This document shows positions 1 through 11,616 of a DNA stretch of 64,000 nucleotides, piece after piece. Source of the stretch: Termitomyces sp. T153. Lineage: Eukaryota > Basidiomycota > Agaricomycetes > Agaricales > Lyophyllaceae. A program made the position numbers and the translations under genes. Positions within the stretch are counted from its first letter, which is position 1. The number at the start of each line of letters is the position of its first letter. Below the pieces are notes generated by a model, which saw only the letters and a list, made by a program, of their open reading frames with translations, ran no database searches and was not told the origin of the DNA. Location of the stretch: assembly GCA_018296165.2 (NCBI GenBank), contig JACKQL020000036.1:248001-312000 (forward strand), written 5' to 3'.

Positions 1-1
1 C

Positions 2-425
2 TGGAGCCTCCACCTGACACCACTCCAGTGTTGGAGGACCCTGCACTCATCCCACAGCCTCTGCAAACTTCTCCAGGGTCACCTCTGATTAGGAAACCCA
101 CAGCACCTCCAGAACAACTTAAATCTTCTCCAGACCAAAATTTGGCCTCAAAAACTGTGCTGCCGACACCAAAATCAACCCTGCCAGAACTCCGCCCTGA
201 GATGGAACTGCTGACAGGCCAGCCACAGCTGCAGACAACTCTGTAAAGATTGATTAGCAACCCCAGAGCACAGAAGAGCGGACCCATGCTCACAGCTTTG
301 GTACATAGCCTCAACCCACCTGCAACCACAGTGAGGCTCAGACTCCTCTGAGGACAAAGGGGTGGGGATGCTGTGGACAACTCAGACAACACTGACAATG
401 CTGGGAAATAGGTGGAGGAAGACAT
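2..425 (-). pseudogene. Element E: exon 1 of the antisense gene
   Basis: Reads opposite to E. The start codon (complement 423-425) begins MSSSTYFPA, matching MSSSAYSPT at the start of the element A copy (16020). A TATA-like ATTAAAAAGG lies about 40 nt upstream at the same relative place as in A. The exon ends at position 2, with the conserved intron donor starting at position 1. Length is not a multiple of three and the frame is broken (424 nt against 414 in A), so this copy is degenerate. The rest lies outside the window. Confidence 0.65.
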
Positions 426-637
426 AGGCAAAGACTGAAGGCTCAGGATATGTCTGACCCTTTTTAATGACTTGGGAAGAGCTCCCTGAAGAACAGTGGC
501 CATACTTCAACTTTGTTCCCCACGCCACCAATTGCTGCAGTTTGATTATCAATATTGCTTGAATTTGATTCTCACATCCCACTAATCCCTGACCTGTGCC
601 CCACATCTTGAGGGTCTCAACACTGAAGGAGGGGTAA

Positions 638-1696
638 TGTCACAACCCACTCCCTGGTCCTCCAACATTGTTCCCAGCCTACTCACTTCCCTGGAGCCCC
701 TCCTCCAATGCCTTGTCAAAGCCCCCAACCATCAAACACCCTCCATGGCCATCCTGGGTAACTCTAATGCTTCTTCAGCAAACCCTGACAGCCTCCTGGC
801 TAACTCCAATGACCTTCTCCGCAGCTGTCAACGCTTCCCTTGACTCTCTTGAGCCCTTGGAACCCTCCCCCACCATTTCTAACTCTGTTGTGCATCTCCG
901 GCTCACCACCCTGGCTCACCCAACCTGCTCTAGAGCATCACAACAACTCCAGAGCAGCCTGCATCCTGAGCTGATCCCATCAGAATGTTGCTACAGCCCA
1001 CCCCTTGATTGTACCCAACACATGTTGACTCCATGCAGCTCCGTTGAGCTCTGCCACCATACCTGCTGTTCTGTGAAGCTATCCAGTAGTCAGTATATAA
1101 GTCGTGGAGTAGCTCCTCATACTCTAGTCTTGATATTACATTAACTGGTTACTTGCATCTCACATCTCTTTTTGTTTCCATTTCTATTCTTAGTCTCAAA
1201 TCCATCTTTTTCTCAGTCTCATCTTGTCTTGTCTCCATCTTGTCTCAATTGTCTCTATTTCTTTTGTTTCTCTAAGTTCTTTTCATTTCCAACATCAGTA
1301 CAAACTCCACGCATGTGCTACAAACTCTAAACATTCTTATGGCAACTCCAGACCTTGCTCTTTGCTTAGCCCCAGAACCATCAAGTCTTGATTGATCCCC
1401 CATCAAACTCCAGCTCTGCCCCCATCACTTGCAAAACCTCCATTTGCCCCACAATCTACTTGCATGCTTACAAACTTGTTCCTGACACCTGCCCAAGCCC
1501 AACATCTAATATACTTAATCTTAAGCTTACCCAGACCACTCCAGACTTGCTCAGACCACTCCCCTTAACTTCTCCTCACAAGTCCCTCCACTCCATGCCA
1601 ACTCCAGAGCACTAAGTTATAAGCACAGGACATCATGTCCACCTAGTAAGAACTTGCCCAGTGTAGCTGAGCCCCTGTAGTCAGTGATACCTGACA
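638..1696 (+). repeat. Element E 3' LTR
   Basis: Starts TGTCACAACC and ends CCTGACA, matching the LTR ends of elements A and B. A TATA box (TATATAAG, 1095-1102) is followed about 31 nt later by AGTCTTGATATTA (1126-1138), the predicted RNA start. Length about 1,059 bp. CpG-depleted compared with the B LTRs. Confidence 0.85.
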
Positions 1697-3004
1697 GTGT
1701 CACAGGGAGAAGTGATGCCAGAGATATTTGCAGGGGCATTGGAGCATGTGTGGAAACCCCCAACATTGGAGTGGTGTCAGAATGAGGCTCCAGTGAGTCC
1801 TTGAATCTTTCTTGCTGTGCCATATTTACTAACCAGTTGTTCTAGTGTGCCTTCTGTGCCCAGTGGGGGGAGCCATGCAAGTTTAATAAGCCCTCTGCAG
1901 AGTCCTGCCATGATATGTTGGTCTGCCTTCCATGCCGCACAAGGCATGAGAAGTATTCAGTTTAGCCAGAGTGGCATGCAGCCTGCATTGCCATAGAGCA
2001 GGAGTAGTAGGAAGGCTAGGTGAGGGAACAGTTGGGGGAGGGGCAGAGGACCAAGGCACTGAAGAGTGGAGGTTCAGCAGGAAAGGTGGGCCCACTGCAG
2101 GGGGGTTGCAAAGAGGGGGAGTTGAGTGTATAGAACAAGGGGAAGAGGAGGGCATCCCCGCCTCTATTGGCCAGTCTTAGCAAGAGGCCCTGGGACGAGC
2201 CATTGATAGCAGGCCCCCCTGGATCTCACATATACTCTCCTGGCTCAGGAGTGCCACTGAGGCATTTGTCAAGTTCCTCTGAGCCTGTGCTCTCAATTAC
2301 TGAGACATTCCTCTGTTGACAAGTGAAGGGCTTATCTAGAATGCTGGCAACACAGGAGGGGGAACTCTGGAGGACGGGGGAGGATTAGGACCAAGTGTGG
2401 AGAGAGAGGGATATGCTGCAGCAGGACCATGATACTGCCATACAGGTGGCCATAGAGCAGGCACTGGAGGTGCAGGGCTTGCAGGAGCATCTGGCACAGT
2501 TGGAAACAATATCTGCAGAGAAGGTGGAGGAGCAGCAGAGCCTGCAGGAGGGTGGTTTATCCCAGGTGGAGGCAGAGGCCAGTAGGTGGTGGGAGGAGTA
2601 GTTGATGAGCAAGGCAGCCTTGGGGTGTGCTGGAGTTCTGTGTAAGTGTTTTGCTTATCCTCCTAGAGCTTGTTAATGGGGTTGGGCCAGGCTGGATTTA
2701 TGAGCACTGAGTTTTGATGGACAGTGCATCTGCTGCACTGGCGTTGATCCAGGACAGGTTGGCACAGATTTCTAGGGATCACCTGCCAGAGTTGGGGCAG
2801 AGAGTGATGAGAATGGGGCAGTTGCTGGCAGGACATCAGCAGTGCAATGCGGTGGCCCCAGGGTCATGGTGGAAGGTGGCAGCAGATGCAGGAGAGGCAT
2901 TGCCAGGGCTTGCAGAGTTCCTAGCAGTAGTGAAGGCACAGATGGAGGTAGACTTGGGGGTCAGGGCAGTGGGGGAAGGGATTTCTGAGGGGGTGAGAGG
3001 GTGA
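1697..3004 (+). pseudogene. Element D: antisense Cys-cluster/coiled-coil gene, exon 1 truncated
   Basis: Runs opposite to D. Exon 1 remnant is 1697-1792, then an intron 1793-1845 (GTGAGT, branch-like TTTACTAACC, TTCTAG), exon 2 1846-2641, an intron 2642-2690 (GTAAGT to CCAG) and exon 3 2691-3004. Exon 2 begins with CAFCAQWGEPC, then 15 residues, then CLPCRTRHEKY: two C-x2-C-x6-C units, the last Cys changed to Tyr. A charged, heptad-like coiled coil follows (about 2395-2600). Exon 3 matches the A copy (ELGQRVMRMGQLLAGH). In-frame TGA and TAG codons, some at former CGA, make it a pseudogene. Intron positions equal those in A. Confidence 0.75.
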
Positions 3005-3010
3005 GAGGGG

Positions 3011-6000
3011 TTGGACTTTGTGTTTTCTGTTGCTCCATGTCTTCCCTACTTGTATGGTCCTGTACTTTTTAGACTTGTTCATATTAATTTGTTGGAGTCC
3101 TGGCAATCATGCAAGGTTTTAGTTTGTGTGAGGGGCAAATAAGCAGAAACATGCAGAGGTTGCTTGTGGGAGTTGAATCCCTAATAAATCCAGGGGCAGG
3201 AGTTAAGCCCACTAATGCCATCTGTTGTCAACTAGTCTCGGAGTTGCTGGGCTTAGCAGAGCATCACAGGTGGGTATCCCAGAGTTCAGTGGAGTTGCTG
3301 GGGGTTTCTACAGGGCTCTTTTAAGGGGGTTGGACTGAGGTCAGGGGTGGGTATCCTCAGGTCCAGGATTACGTTGAATGTTTGTAGTTGGGCTTAAGAG
3401 TGGATCTCCAGACTTTGAGTGTGCTTGGTGGGGGGTTTTGGCTTTCATTCCAACATGGCTGGTGGAGGGGGTGGAAGTCCCTTTTAATAACAGTAGAGGT
3501 GACAGAGTTAGAGTCCTTGGTGGTTTAGTGGTGGGGCTCCAGGATTGGGGTTGCCATTGCAGTAGACTTGGCAGGGAACTGTTTTACATGCCAGCTATGC
3601 TGTTGGGTGGATTAGCATAGGGGCAGATATACTTTCTCAAAGTTGGGTTTGCCCATTCTTGCAATCTGTCAACCTCCAAATGTGTGGGGCTGGGTGGATG
3701 ACTTCAAGGATGGAAGTGTTCAGAAGCTTTCACTTGGGCAGAGGTGTGCTTGCATGAGCATTTGTCAAACTCTGGAGTATTGCATTTTGTTGGGGGTGTG
3801 TTTGGTTAGGCATTTGCTGTGCTCCAGAGTATCATGTTTTGTGCCTGGTTGGGGTTTGCTGCACTCTGAAGTATTGGCAGAGGGTTGTGCTTGGTTGGGA
3901 TTTGTAGATTCTGGGCCAGCTACATGACATCCCTTCTTGTTTCTGGCCAAAGGTAAGTCCAGAGATGAGCAGGAGAGTCTTACATGTTTCTGGCATATTT
4001 GGAGCTTGGAGTGCTGCTGGAGCTTGTCAGGATGAGTGTGTTCTAAGTCTAGGGCATGGGTTCACCCTTCTTGGAGTAGGGGTTGGTTGTCCAGAGATGG
4101 CATGGAGGTTGGTGGGTGGATGTTTCTTCTTGACGGAGTTGCTTTTAGCATAAGGGAGGATTGGGTGGATGATTCTTCTTGGTGGAGTTGCTTTTGGTGC
4201 AAGGGAGGATTGGGTGGGTGATTCTTCTTAGCAGAGTTGCTCTTGGCACAAGGAAGGATTTTGGGGTTGTCATTTCATGAGTTGTTCTTTCTAGGAGTTG
4301 TGAAGGTGATGTCCACAGGCAGGTTGGCTGCTGGCTCACTAGCAGAGTTGCATTGAGGGTTCTACTGGTAGTTTCAGCATTGCATTGGAGGTCCAGCAGT
4401 AGTTTTGTCCCTTCCCAGGGTGGAGCCAGCAGAATGGAGGCAGTATGAGAGTTGGTGGGGTGTGGACTTGCTGGCAGAGCTCTTCTGGGTTTGGTGGGAC
4501 ATGGGCAGGGTTGGTCTGAGGGTGAGTTTGGAGTTTTATGTCTTCTTCCAGAGTAGGAGCCAATGGTCTGGGGTTGGCATAGGGGCTGGTCAGTGGATGG
4601 CTCATTGACAGAGTTGACTTTGGAGGTGGTATGGAGCAGGGGAAGGAGTTCATAGGTGTGTCTTTGTCAGTCCATTATTTCCAGCACATGAACCAGAGGT
4701 CCAGAGTTAATGTGGGGGTTGGGGTTGGGGGTTTGGCTTGTTGGTGGAGTTGTGTTGGAGGTAACACTGGTCAAGGAGGAGGTTCTGGAGTGGGGTTTTC
4801 CTCTTTATTCAAATCAGCATAACATGCAGACATTTAACAGAAATTACTACTGAGTGGCAGAGTTGTTGAATAAGTGGTGGTGGTTCCCAGAGTCATGCTT
4901 GGATGAGCTGGGTGGGTTCTAGCTGCTCTCCAAGAGCTTGAATGGTTCAGGCCATTGCTCAATCGTGCAAAAGTATTGTTGGTGTTGAGGGGTGGTCATC
5001 CATGAGTGCTGGAGAGTGGCAAGGGAGTCAGTCGTATGAGGATAGCACCTGGGACTCTAAGAGGCTCATGGCAGGAGTAGGGCAATCTTCCATTCATGCT
5101 CCAGAGTGGTCCAGAGGTCACTATAAATGGAGCAAAGGTAGGTCTTGGCACTGCAGGGTGATCAACAATATTTCTGATCAGGGGAAAGGGGTACTGCTTT
5201 GTTTAGAGGGCATTGTTGGTCCCTTGATTGTTGGGGTGGAGTTGGAAGAGCCATTTGTCTTTCTTGGCATCTGGGTCAATCTCTGGCAGATGTAGTTGGG
5301 TCACACAGCACATTACTGAACTTGGAGAAAACTACTTTGAGAGTCCAGGGTTTGTTTTTTTGCTGGGAGATCAATTTTGTTGGAGAAGTAGAGTAGGGTG
5401 ATGGTGGAGCTGTGACTCCAGTGGCAGGGGTCAAAGCAGGTAATGTCGTTGCTTGGAGTCAATTTTTGGTGGGTGTGGTTGAGTTGCATGGTGTCTTGGG
5501 GGAACTACATTAAGTGTCTGGAGTTTGTTCTTTTATTGGGTGATTGAGGTTGAGGAGAACAGTGGCAGGGTTGTGACTTCCAGTGGCAGAAGTCAGGACA
5601 TGGGGCATCCTTACTTGTGGTTGGGTGTGGAATGGCAGTGGCACTTTGTCAACATCAGTCTTTGCAGTGGATGGCGGTGGGAATACTACTTGTTTCTTGG
5701 AGGATACATCAGCAAACTTATAACACTCTGGGGAGACTACTTCATATAGGGTCTGTTCTCCTGCTGCTCTGGTGGTGTGGTTCTTGTTCAAAGATGTCTT
5801 TTGTGCAAGGTGGAGTAGTTCGGGGCTGGCAGTTGATGACTCAACCTTGTGGAGGGCATGCTATAGGGGCATTGTTGATGGGTTGGTGTTGTGGGTTTCC
5901 TCAATGAATATCAGAGTTGAAATGGGAGTTTCAGAGCTGTATTATCAGGGTCCAGAATTGTGTGGAGGGGTCTGGAGTGGCTGGGAGTGGTGGGTTAAGG

Positions 6001-7412
6001 CACCTTGGATTATTGTGTGGGGTTTTTGGAGTCATTGGGGGTTTTCAAATTGCTTGGCAGGGGGAAGCTACCAAGGGGCATTTGGGAGTATCTTCTTCAT
6101 TGTTGAGGCTTTGAGACTCAAGATGGTTGAGTGCAGGGCTTGTAGCATGGTCCCAGAGGTGATGACAGGGTTCCTTGCTTTCTTCAAAGAACATGTCAGT
6201 GAGTTTGTGGTACTCTGGGAGTACTTCAAATAGAATTCTCTTTTTCCTATAGTTTGTTCTGGCAGGGTGACTTCTGCACTGCAGAGTTCCTTTGCTAGAG
6301 GCAGTGTAGTCTGGTAGTCGAAGGACAGAGGTCCCATCTGGTGAAGTGCATGTGGAGGGAGGTGGCATCGAGCATTTTGATGCCAGGGCTCTGGATTGAT
6401 TTGGAGAGGGTGTCAAAGTAGTGGCAAAGAAATCTGGAGTTGTCCAGCATTGTAGGTTGGGGTGCCATGGCTCTTACATTAACTTCTGGATTTGTTGAGG
6501 GTGCCTTCAGGGTGCATTTTGAGGAGGTTGGGGTGGAGGTGCATCTTCCTTCCTTTTTTGACTACCTTGAGGTTTGGGAGTTCTTTCGTCTTGCTCCAGA
6601 GTTGCTGGAGTTGGGTCAGAGGCGTCGGGGCCCTAGAGGACTAGAGGGGGGTAGGGGGGGTTGTATCCATGCTTGGAGACTTTGTTGCAGAGTTTGTTCA
6701 GTCAAATGTTGGGTGGGGTCATTGGCCGGTTTATCCAAAGGGTCCTAGCTGATTTTCAGAGGCTGGTTCTGGGGTTGGGGGTGGAGCACTGGCCTTGCTT
6801 TATTCTTGGAGGGGGGCAGCACTATCAGAGGGTTGTTGGATCAGATATTAGTGATGCATGGAGCTTTTAATGAAGCTGTGGGGTGGGGCCAGTGGATCCA
6901 GAGGTGAGGGGATGAGGGTTGTGTAGTTGGAGGTCTTGTTATTGTTTGTTGTTGGTGGGAACAGCAACCCATTTCTACACTGTGAAAGACTGTCATTGGC
7001 AGAGTTTATACTATTGTTGAGGAGATGGTGTGGGCAAGGTGCTGGAGAGGTTGTCAAGCAGTAGGTTGATTTATCACTGGAGTTGGTTGGACAGTGGTTT
7101 GGAGGTATTATGGTCAATCCTAGTAAGGAGTGGAGCTGGCAGAGGAAGTGTGGGGAATGTAGGAAGTGCAAGTGAGGGGGGTGCGGGAGTGATGTAGTTG
7201 GGATTGAGCAGAGAGGGTGTCTGAGGAGAGAGCCATGGTGTGGGAGTGTGACTGAAGAAGAGGGAATGTTTGGCATCAGGTCCACAGTTCAATGTGCTTT
7301 GGCAAATTGGGCAAGGCAAAACAAATCATAGTGGGTCTCAGGCATGGGCCAACCATAGACATTAAAAGTGTGTGTGGAGTTATTTGCAGACATCACAAGT
7401 GGGGTAAGAGAG
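3011..7412 (-). pseudogene. Element D: degenerate internal region (pol remnants)
   Basis: No long ORF survives. Landmarks match element A: 3160-3230 corresponds to the stretch just beyond the A pol stop; 3940-4000 aligns with the integrase-region stretch around 19120-19170 of A; and complement 5510-5791 reads as the protease-RT linker (SPECYKFADVSSKKQ against [13 protein letters not shown] in A). Much of 3400-5400 is low-complexity TG-rich sequence with repeated CTCCAGAG-like words that I could not align. The first about 130 nt after the PBS match B rather than the gag of A. Confidence 0.55.
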
Positions 7413-7425
7413 AGTCTTGATATTA
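7413..7425 (-). other. Element D primer-binding site (self-complementary type)
   Basis: On the element strand this reads TAATATCAAGACT directly after the 5' LTR. It is complementary to AGTCTTGATATTA inside the same LTR (complement 8091-8103), just downstream of the TATA box. This suggests priming by the element's own RNA rather than by a tRNA. Confidence 0.7.
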
Positions 7426-8537
7426 TGTCAGGTTCCACTGATCATGGGGGCTCAGCTACACTGGGCAAGTCCTTACTAGGCAGACATGATTCCCTGCACT
7501 GATAACTGGGCACTTGGAGAGGTCCTTAATGCAGGGGACTTGGGAGAATAAGTGATGGGGAGTAATCCAAATAAGTCCAGAGTGGTCTGGACGAGTCTGG
7601 GATGAGTTGTGGGGGGAGGGGCAGACCTGATAGGGCATCAGGTACAAGTCCAGAAGCAAATATTGTAGGTGCAGAGTAAGTGGAGGCTACACGGGTGATG
7701 GGAGCAGAGCCAGAGCTTGATGGGGGATCAATGGAAGTTGATAGCTTTTGGAACTGAGCGAGTAGCAAGGTCTGGAGTTGGTTTAATGAATATTTAGGAG
7801 TTGTAATCATGAGCACAGAGTTTGTAAGGGTGTAAGGTCAAGAGAACTGGGACACAATAATGAAAATGGAGTCAAACAAGACAAGACAGAGTTGAACAGA
7901 GCAAAACAGAGTCAAGATGAGATTGAAACAAGAACAAAAATGGATTCAGGCAGAGATATGAAATAATAACAAGAACAATAATGAAGATAGAGACAAGACA
8001 AGACTGGGAGACTGAGATAAGAGAGAACATAACACAAAACACAAACATGAGACAGAAACAATCAAACTATAGGTAACGTTAAGCAATAGGTAATATCAAG
8101 ACTAGAGTATGAGAAGCTACTCTACGACTTATATACTGACTACTAGAGAGCTCTGAAGGATAGCAGGTATGGCAGTGGGGCTTGGCAGAGCCACACAGGG
8201 TCAACGAGTGTTGGTTATGATCAGGGAGCAACCCACAGTGATATTCTGATGAGATCAGCTAAGAATGCGAGTTGTCCTGACATATGACAGAGTCAGGAAC
8301 AGTGGGGGAGGGTTCTTGGGGCTCAGGACAGTCAGGGGAGATGTTGATGGCTGCGGAGAAGGTGTTGGAGTTAGCCAGGAGGCTATCAGGATTTGCTGGA
8401 GAAGCATCAGAGTTACTCAGAGTAGGCACAGAGGGTGTACAATGGTTGTGGGGCTTGACAGGGCATTGGGGGAGGAACTCTGGGGGAGCAAGCGGGTTGG
8501 TAAGAATGTTTGGGAGTCCAGGGAGTGGGTCATGACA
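7426..8537 (-). repeat. Element D 5' LTR
   Basis: On the plus strand it starts TGTCAGGTTCC and ends GTCATGACA, so the ends form the TGTCA...TGACA inverted pair seen in all LTRs here. Length about 1,112 bp. It lies in the gag of C: the C gag sequence resumes at 8538 (TTTGCTTGAG..., matching A near 22635). TATA-like ATATAAG is on the minus strand near 8127-8134. Confidence 0.85.
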
Positions 8538-10494
8538 GTTTGCTTGAGTGCAAGGTGGAGGATGTCCTTGATACACTGAAACAGAGCGCAGCAGAGGGCA
8601 AACCAGAGGGCATTGTAGTTCCATCCTGTTTTGTAGGCCTCCCATTTGAATTGTACAATGAAGGTTGTGAAACATTTGTTGTTGTGCATCCAAAGGTTGA
8701 AGAGGTTCTCCTCTGCTTCCACTATAGTATCAAAAATGCCAAACTTACTGGAAAATTTCTAGGTGAAAGCAAGCCAATTGGAGAGCACAGAGTTGTTGGG
8801 ATCAAACCAAAACAATGCCATGTAGTGGTCAAAGGTGATGCCCTGCAAATATAACATGGCAAAGGCTACTCATGAGCTCTCAAGCTGAAAAGTAATAGGC
8901 TTAGCTTGGAACATTGTCAGGCACTGCATTAGAAAGATTCTTCATTTTTGGAAGTCATGACCAGTGAAAGATTTGGGTTTCTGAATGTTGAGCTTGCCTT
9001 CCTAAGCCAGTGCATTGCAAGTGTCATTCTGAGTATTTTGAGTTTGAGGTGGGGGTCCTGTAATAATAATAATAGTTATTTCCATTTCCATGCTAAGGGA
9101 GGAAGTTGTCCATGACCAGGCTCCATCTGCCAGGAAGTTTGCTATTAAGAGGTCCACTGCCAGGAGGTTGGCCTGCATTGCTTGAAGGAGGGCCCAGGGC
9201 CCATTGAGGGAGAGGGAGTCCTCTGGAGATGGGTGGTCTGAAGTAATTAGTGTTGGTAGGAGGATTGGGCATCAGAACAGGCAGAGAACAAGAGGGGTTG
9301 TTGGAGAAGGGGGGTCAAGTGCTCCAGGGCCCATGAGTTGTCTTGGGAGAATTGGGGTGTTTTGGCAGGGTTGTGGGGCATTGCCATGGGGAGTGCAGAG
9401 GTCAAAATGGGTGGGTCTGTCTCGGAGGGGGCCATTGCACAGGGCAGGTTCATCACTGGAATTGCCAGGCTCATCAATGTAGGAGAATTTGATTGTCATT
9501 GTTGACATGCAGGTGCAGCCTCTGAGTATGAGGTTTGGGGGCAGTGGGTTGGTCCCAGGTATAGAAGGTGCTGGGGATGGAGCTTGCCTAGGGGCAAGCA
9601 GAGAGGGCCAGGGTGTGAGCAGCAGGTTGGTCAAACAGTCTGCTTGTGGAGTTGAGGTTCTTCAAGATGTTGGACATGGTGTTGAGCTCTTTCTGCTGGC
9701 AGGGAATGGGGGGTGGAGCTTTGCTTCATGCTCTGAGGGTTCCTTGCATTGCACATGGAAGGAGTAGGAGGGGTCCAGAGGATCTTCAAACTGATGGGGA
9801 TTTGGGCCAGTATGAATTTCTTTGACCAGGGCATGGAGCTTGTTCCAGAGATTGGCATCAATTTCCAGGGTACCTTGCATAGCTTTGGAGAGGTTCCCTT
9901 GCAGATAGCATTCATGAAAATCAAGGAGACAGTCTGCCCAAACCTCCAGGCTTGCTGGGGTGTCAGGGTAGCCCAAGTTAACAAGGAGGGCATGAGTGCA
10001 TCTTGCAAACTCCACAAGGGAGAGGCAGAGAGAGCAGAGGACTTCATACACTGCTGTACATAAGCCTTGACTTGTTGCTGTCTAAGAGAAGGAGGGATTT
10101 GAGTGGGGAATGGCAATTGAGAAGGGGAATAGTTATCTGAGTGTTCCAGAGGAGCTGGGGCTGCAGCAGGGATGGGGTATGCATAGTAGTGGGTGGGTAG
10201 GAGATAGGCAAGGTTGGGAAGTGCTGGGGGTGCTCCAGGGAATCCTTCAGGGTACATGCGGGGGTAGTTGCTATCAGCAGGAAATGCTGGAGGGCAGCAC
10301 TAGCCCAGAGGTATCTCTTGGCTGATGGAGGGAGCATAGAATGCCTGGTTATGATCTGGGGTCCAATGATGAGAAACCTACTGATCTGCCAGTGGGCCTG
10401 GATAGAATGGGGCATACTGATTTTTGGGGACTGGCTGACCATAGACATTGGTTAGGTAGTCAGCAGAATTGTATGTGGAGTTATACACAAACAT
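8538..10494 (-). pseudogene. Element C: degenerate gag
   Basis: Start codon complement 10492-10494; the product begins MFVYNSTYN and tracks the A gag (NVYGQP, YAPFYPGP, then a stop where A has Tyr). Further blocks align to A: PNLAYLLPTHYYAYPIPAA, the EVWADCLLDFHECYLQGNL segment and the NYNALWFALCCALFQ capsid-like segment near 8600. Stops and frameshifts break it throughout. It is cut at 8538 by element D before the zinc knuckle. Confidence 0.7.
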
Positions 10495-10513
10495 TGAGAA
10501 TGGAGTAAGGTGG

Positions 10514-10526
10514 AGTCTTGATATTA
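10514..10526 (-). other. Element C primer-binding site (self-complementary type)
   Basis: TAATATCAAGACT on the element strand, next to the LTR end. It is complementary to the predicted RNA start within the LTR (complement 11092-11104) at 12 of 13 bases; the mismatch is a G/A difference within the decayed LTR. Confidence 0.65.
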
Positions 10527-11581
10527 TGTCAGGTTCCACTGACTACAGGGGCTCAGCTACACTGGGCAAGTCCTTACTAGGCAGACACAATGTTCTGCAC
10601 TTATAACCTAGCACTCCAGGGTTGGTGTGGACTACAGGGACTTGCAAGGGGAAGTCAAGGGAGTCAGTCCAAGCAAGTCCAGAGTGGTCCAGGGAAGTCT
10701 AAGACCAAGTATATTAAGTATTGGGCTTGGGTAGGCATCAGGAACAAGTTCATAGGTGTGTATGTGGACTGCAGGGTAAGTGGAGGCTCTGCAAGTGATG
10801 GGAGTGGAGCCAGAGTTTGATGGGGGATCAATCAAGACTGATGGGTTCTGGAGCTGAGAATGGGATGAGGTCCAGAGTTGTTGTAAGAATGTTTGAGGGT
10901 TTGTAGCATATGCATAGAGTTTGTAATGATGTCAGAGATGAAAGGAACTTAAGAGTGGTAAAGGAAACAGAGACAGTCAAGATGAGACAAAGGCAAGATA
11001 AGATGGAACTGAAAAAAGAAATAAATTTGAGACTAAAGATAGAGACAGAGATGAAACAGGAGAGACACAAGACACAAGTAACCAATTAATGTAATATCGA
11101 GACTAAGGTAATAAATGTTGTCCTACATCTTATATACTAACTACTGGACCTTCTCTGAGAGTTGAGGACATAACAGCAGGGCTCATCAAAGCTACACGGA
11201 GTTGATGGGTGTCAGTTCTGATCAAAAGGCAGGCCACAGTGATATTCTAATGGGGACACAGTCCATCCCATAGTTGTTAGGGAACTCTGGAGTGGTCATG
11301 CAGGTTGCAGAGGTGGTCTAGTGATGTATGTCTGTGCCAGGAGAAGTGTTGGGGATGCTCAGGGCCTTATAGGCAAGAGGGGGAACTGAGGAGGCCCACA
11401 GAGGATGTGTTGGGGTTTGCTAGGAGGTCATCAGAGTTTGTTGAGGAAGTGTCAGAGTTGGCCAGGGCAGGTGCCATGGGTCAACAAAGGTTGGGGTGGG
11501 TTGGGGGGAATGTTGGGGAGTGCTCCAGGGAGGTGGGGTGTCCTGGAGGAAGGTCTGGAGGTGTGGGAGTGGGTCGTGACA
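10527..11581 (-). repeat. Element C 5' LTR
   Basis: Plus-strand ends TGTCAGGTTCC and GTCGTGACA, about 1,055 bp. The following 30 bp (11582-11611) resemble the 3' internal edge of another element (compare AGCATCGAGACCCTC in A at 15822), which hints that this LTR could once have been shared by two tandem elements. That similarity is short and weak. Confidence 0.8.
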
Positions 11582-11611
11582 GTTCCTCCTTCTGAAGAAC
11601 ATCAACACCTC

Positions 11612-11616
11612 ACTTA
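11612..11616. repeat. Target-site duplication of element B (left copy, ACTTA)
   Basis: ACTTA directly precedes the 5' LTR of B. The same ACTTA directly follows its 3' LTR at 28518-28522. A perfect 5-bp duplication is the normal footprint of a Ty3/gypsy integrase, and shows that everything between was one insertion plus later nested ones. Confidence 0.85.

Larger units (their letters stand above)
1..1696 (+). mobile_element. Element E: 3' part of a Ty3/gypsy LTR retrotransposon
   Basis: The window opens inside the 3' internal region of a plus-oriented element and continues through its 3' LTR. The internal part matches the 3' internal part of element A by eye, in reverse orientation relative to A. 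A polypurine-like tract (625-637) lies directly before the LTR. CG dinucleotides are rare and TG/CA common, so the copy looks old. E interrupts the antisense gene of element D: D sequence resumes at 1697. The left end lies outside the window, so the target duplication cannot be checked. Confidence 0.8.
1697..8537 (-). mobile_element. Element D: degenerate Ty3/gypsy element, 3' end missing
   Basis: Minus-oriented element with its 5' LTR at 7426-8537 and PBS at 7413-7425. It contains a degenerate pol remnant and, on the plus strand, the antisense gene. Its internal region is shorter than that of A. Just after the PBS it shares a short non-gag sequence with B (MS...NVYG.P...YD...QFA.AH-stop) instead of the long gag of A and C, so D and B look like one deletion-derivative subfamily. 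D sits in the gag of C and is itself interrupted by E at 1696/1697. Heavy CpG loss. Confidence 0.75.
8538..11581 (-). mobile_element. Element C: 5' part of a degenerate Ty3/gypsy element
   Basis: Minus-oriented. It consists of a 5' LTR (10527-11581), a PBS (10514-10526) and most of gag. The downstream part was separated by the insertion of D and is not in the window. It belongs to the same subfamily as A, because it keeps the long gag. CpG-poor, so older than A and B. Confidence 0.75.

Noticed and set aside
1..11581. Classical RIP (CpA-directed) mutation
   Set aside because: The clearest changes are at CpG sites, and RIP of the Neurospora kind is not established in agaricomycetes; CpG methylation decay is simpler.
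11582..11611. Evidence for a tandem element sharing the C LTR
   Set aside because: Only about 30 bp of weak similarity to a 3' internal edge; not enough.
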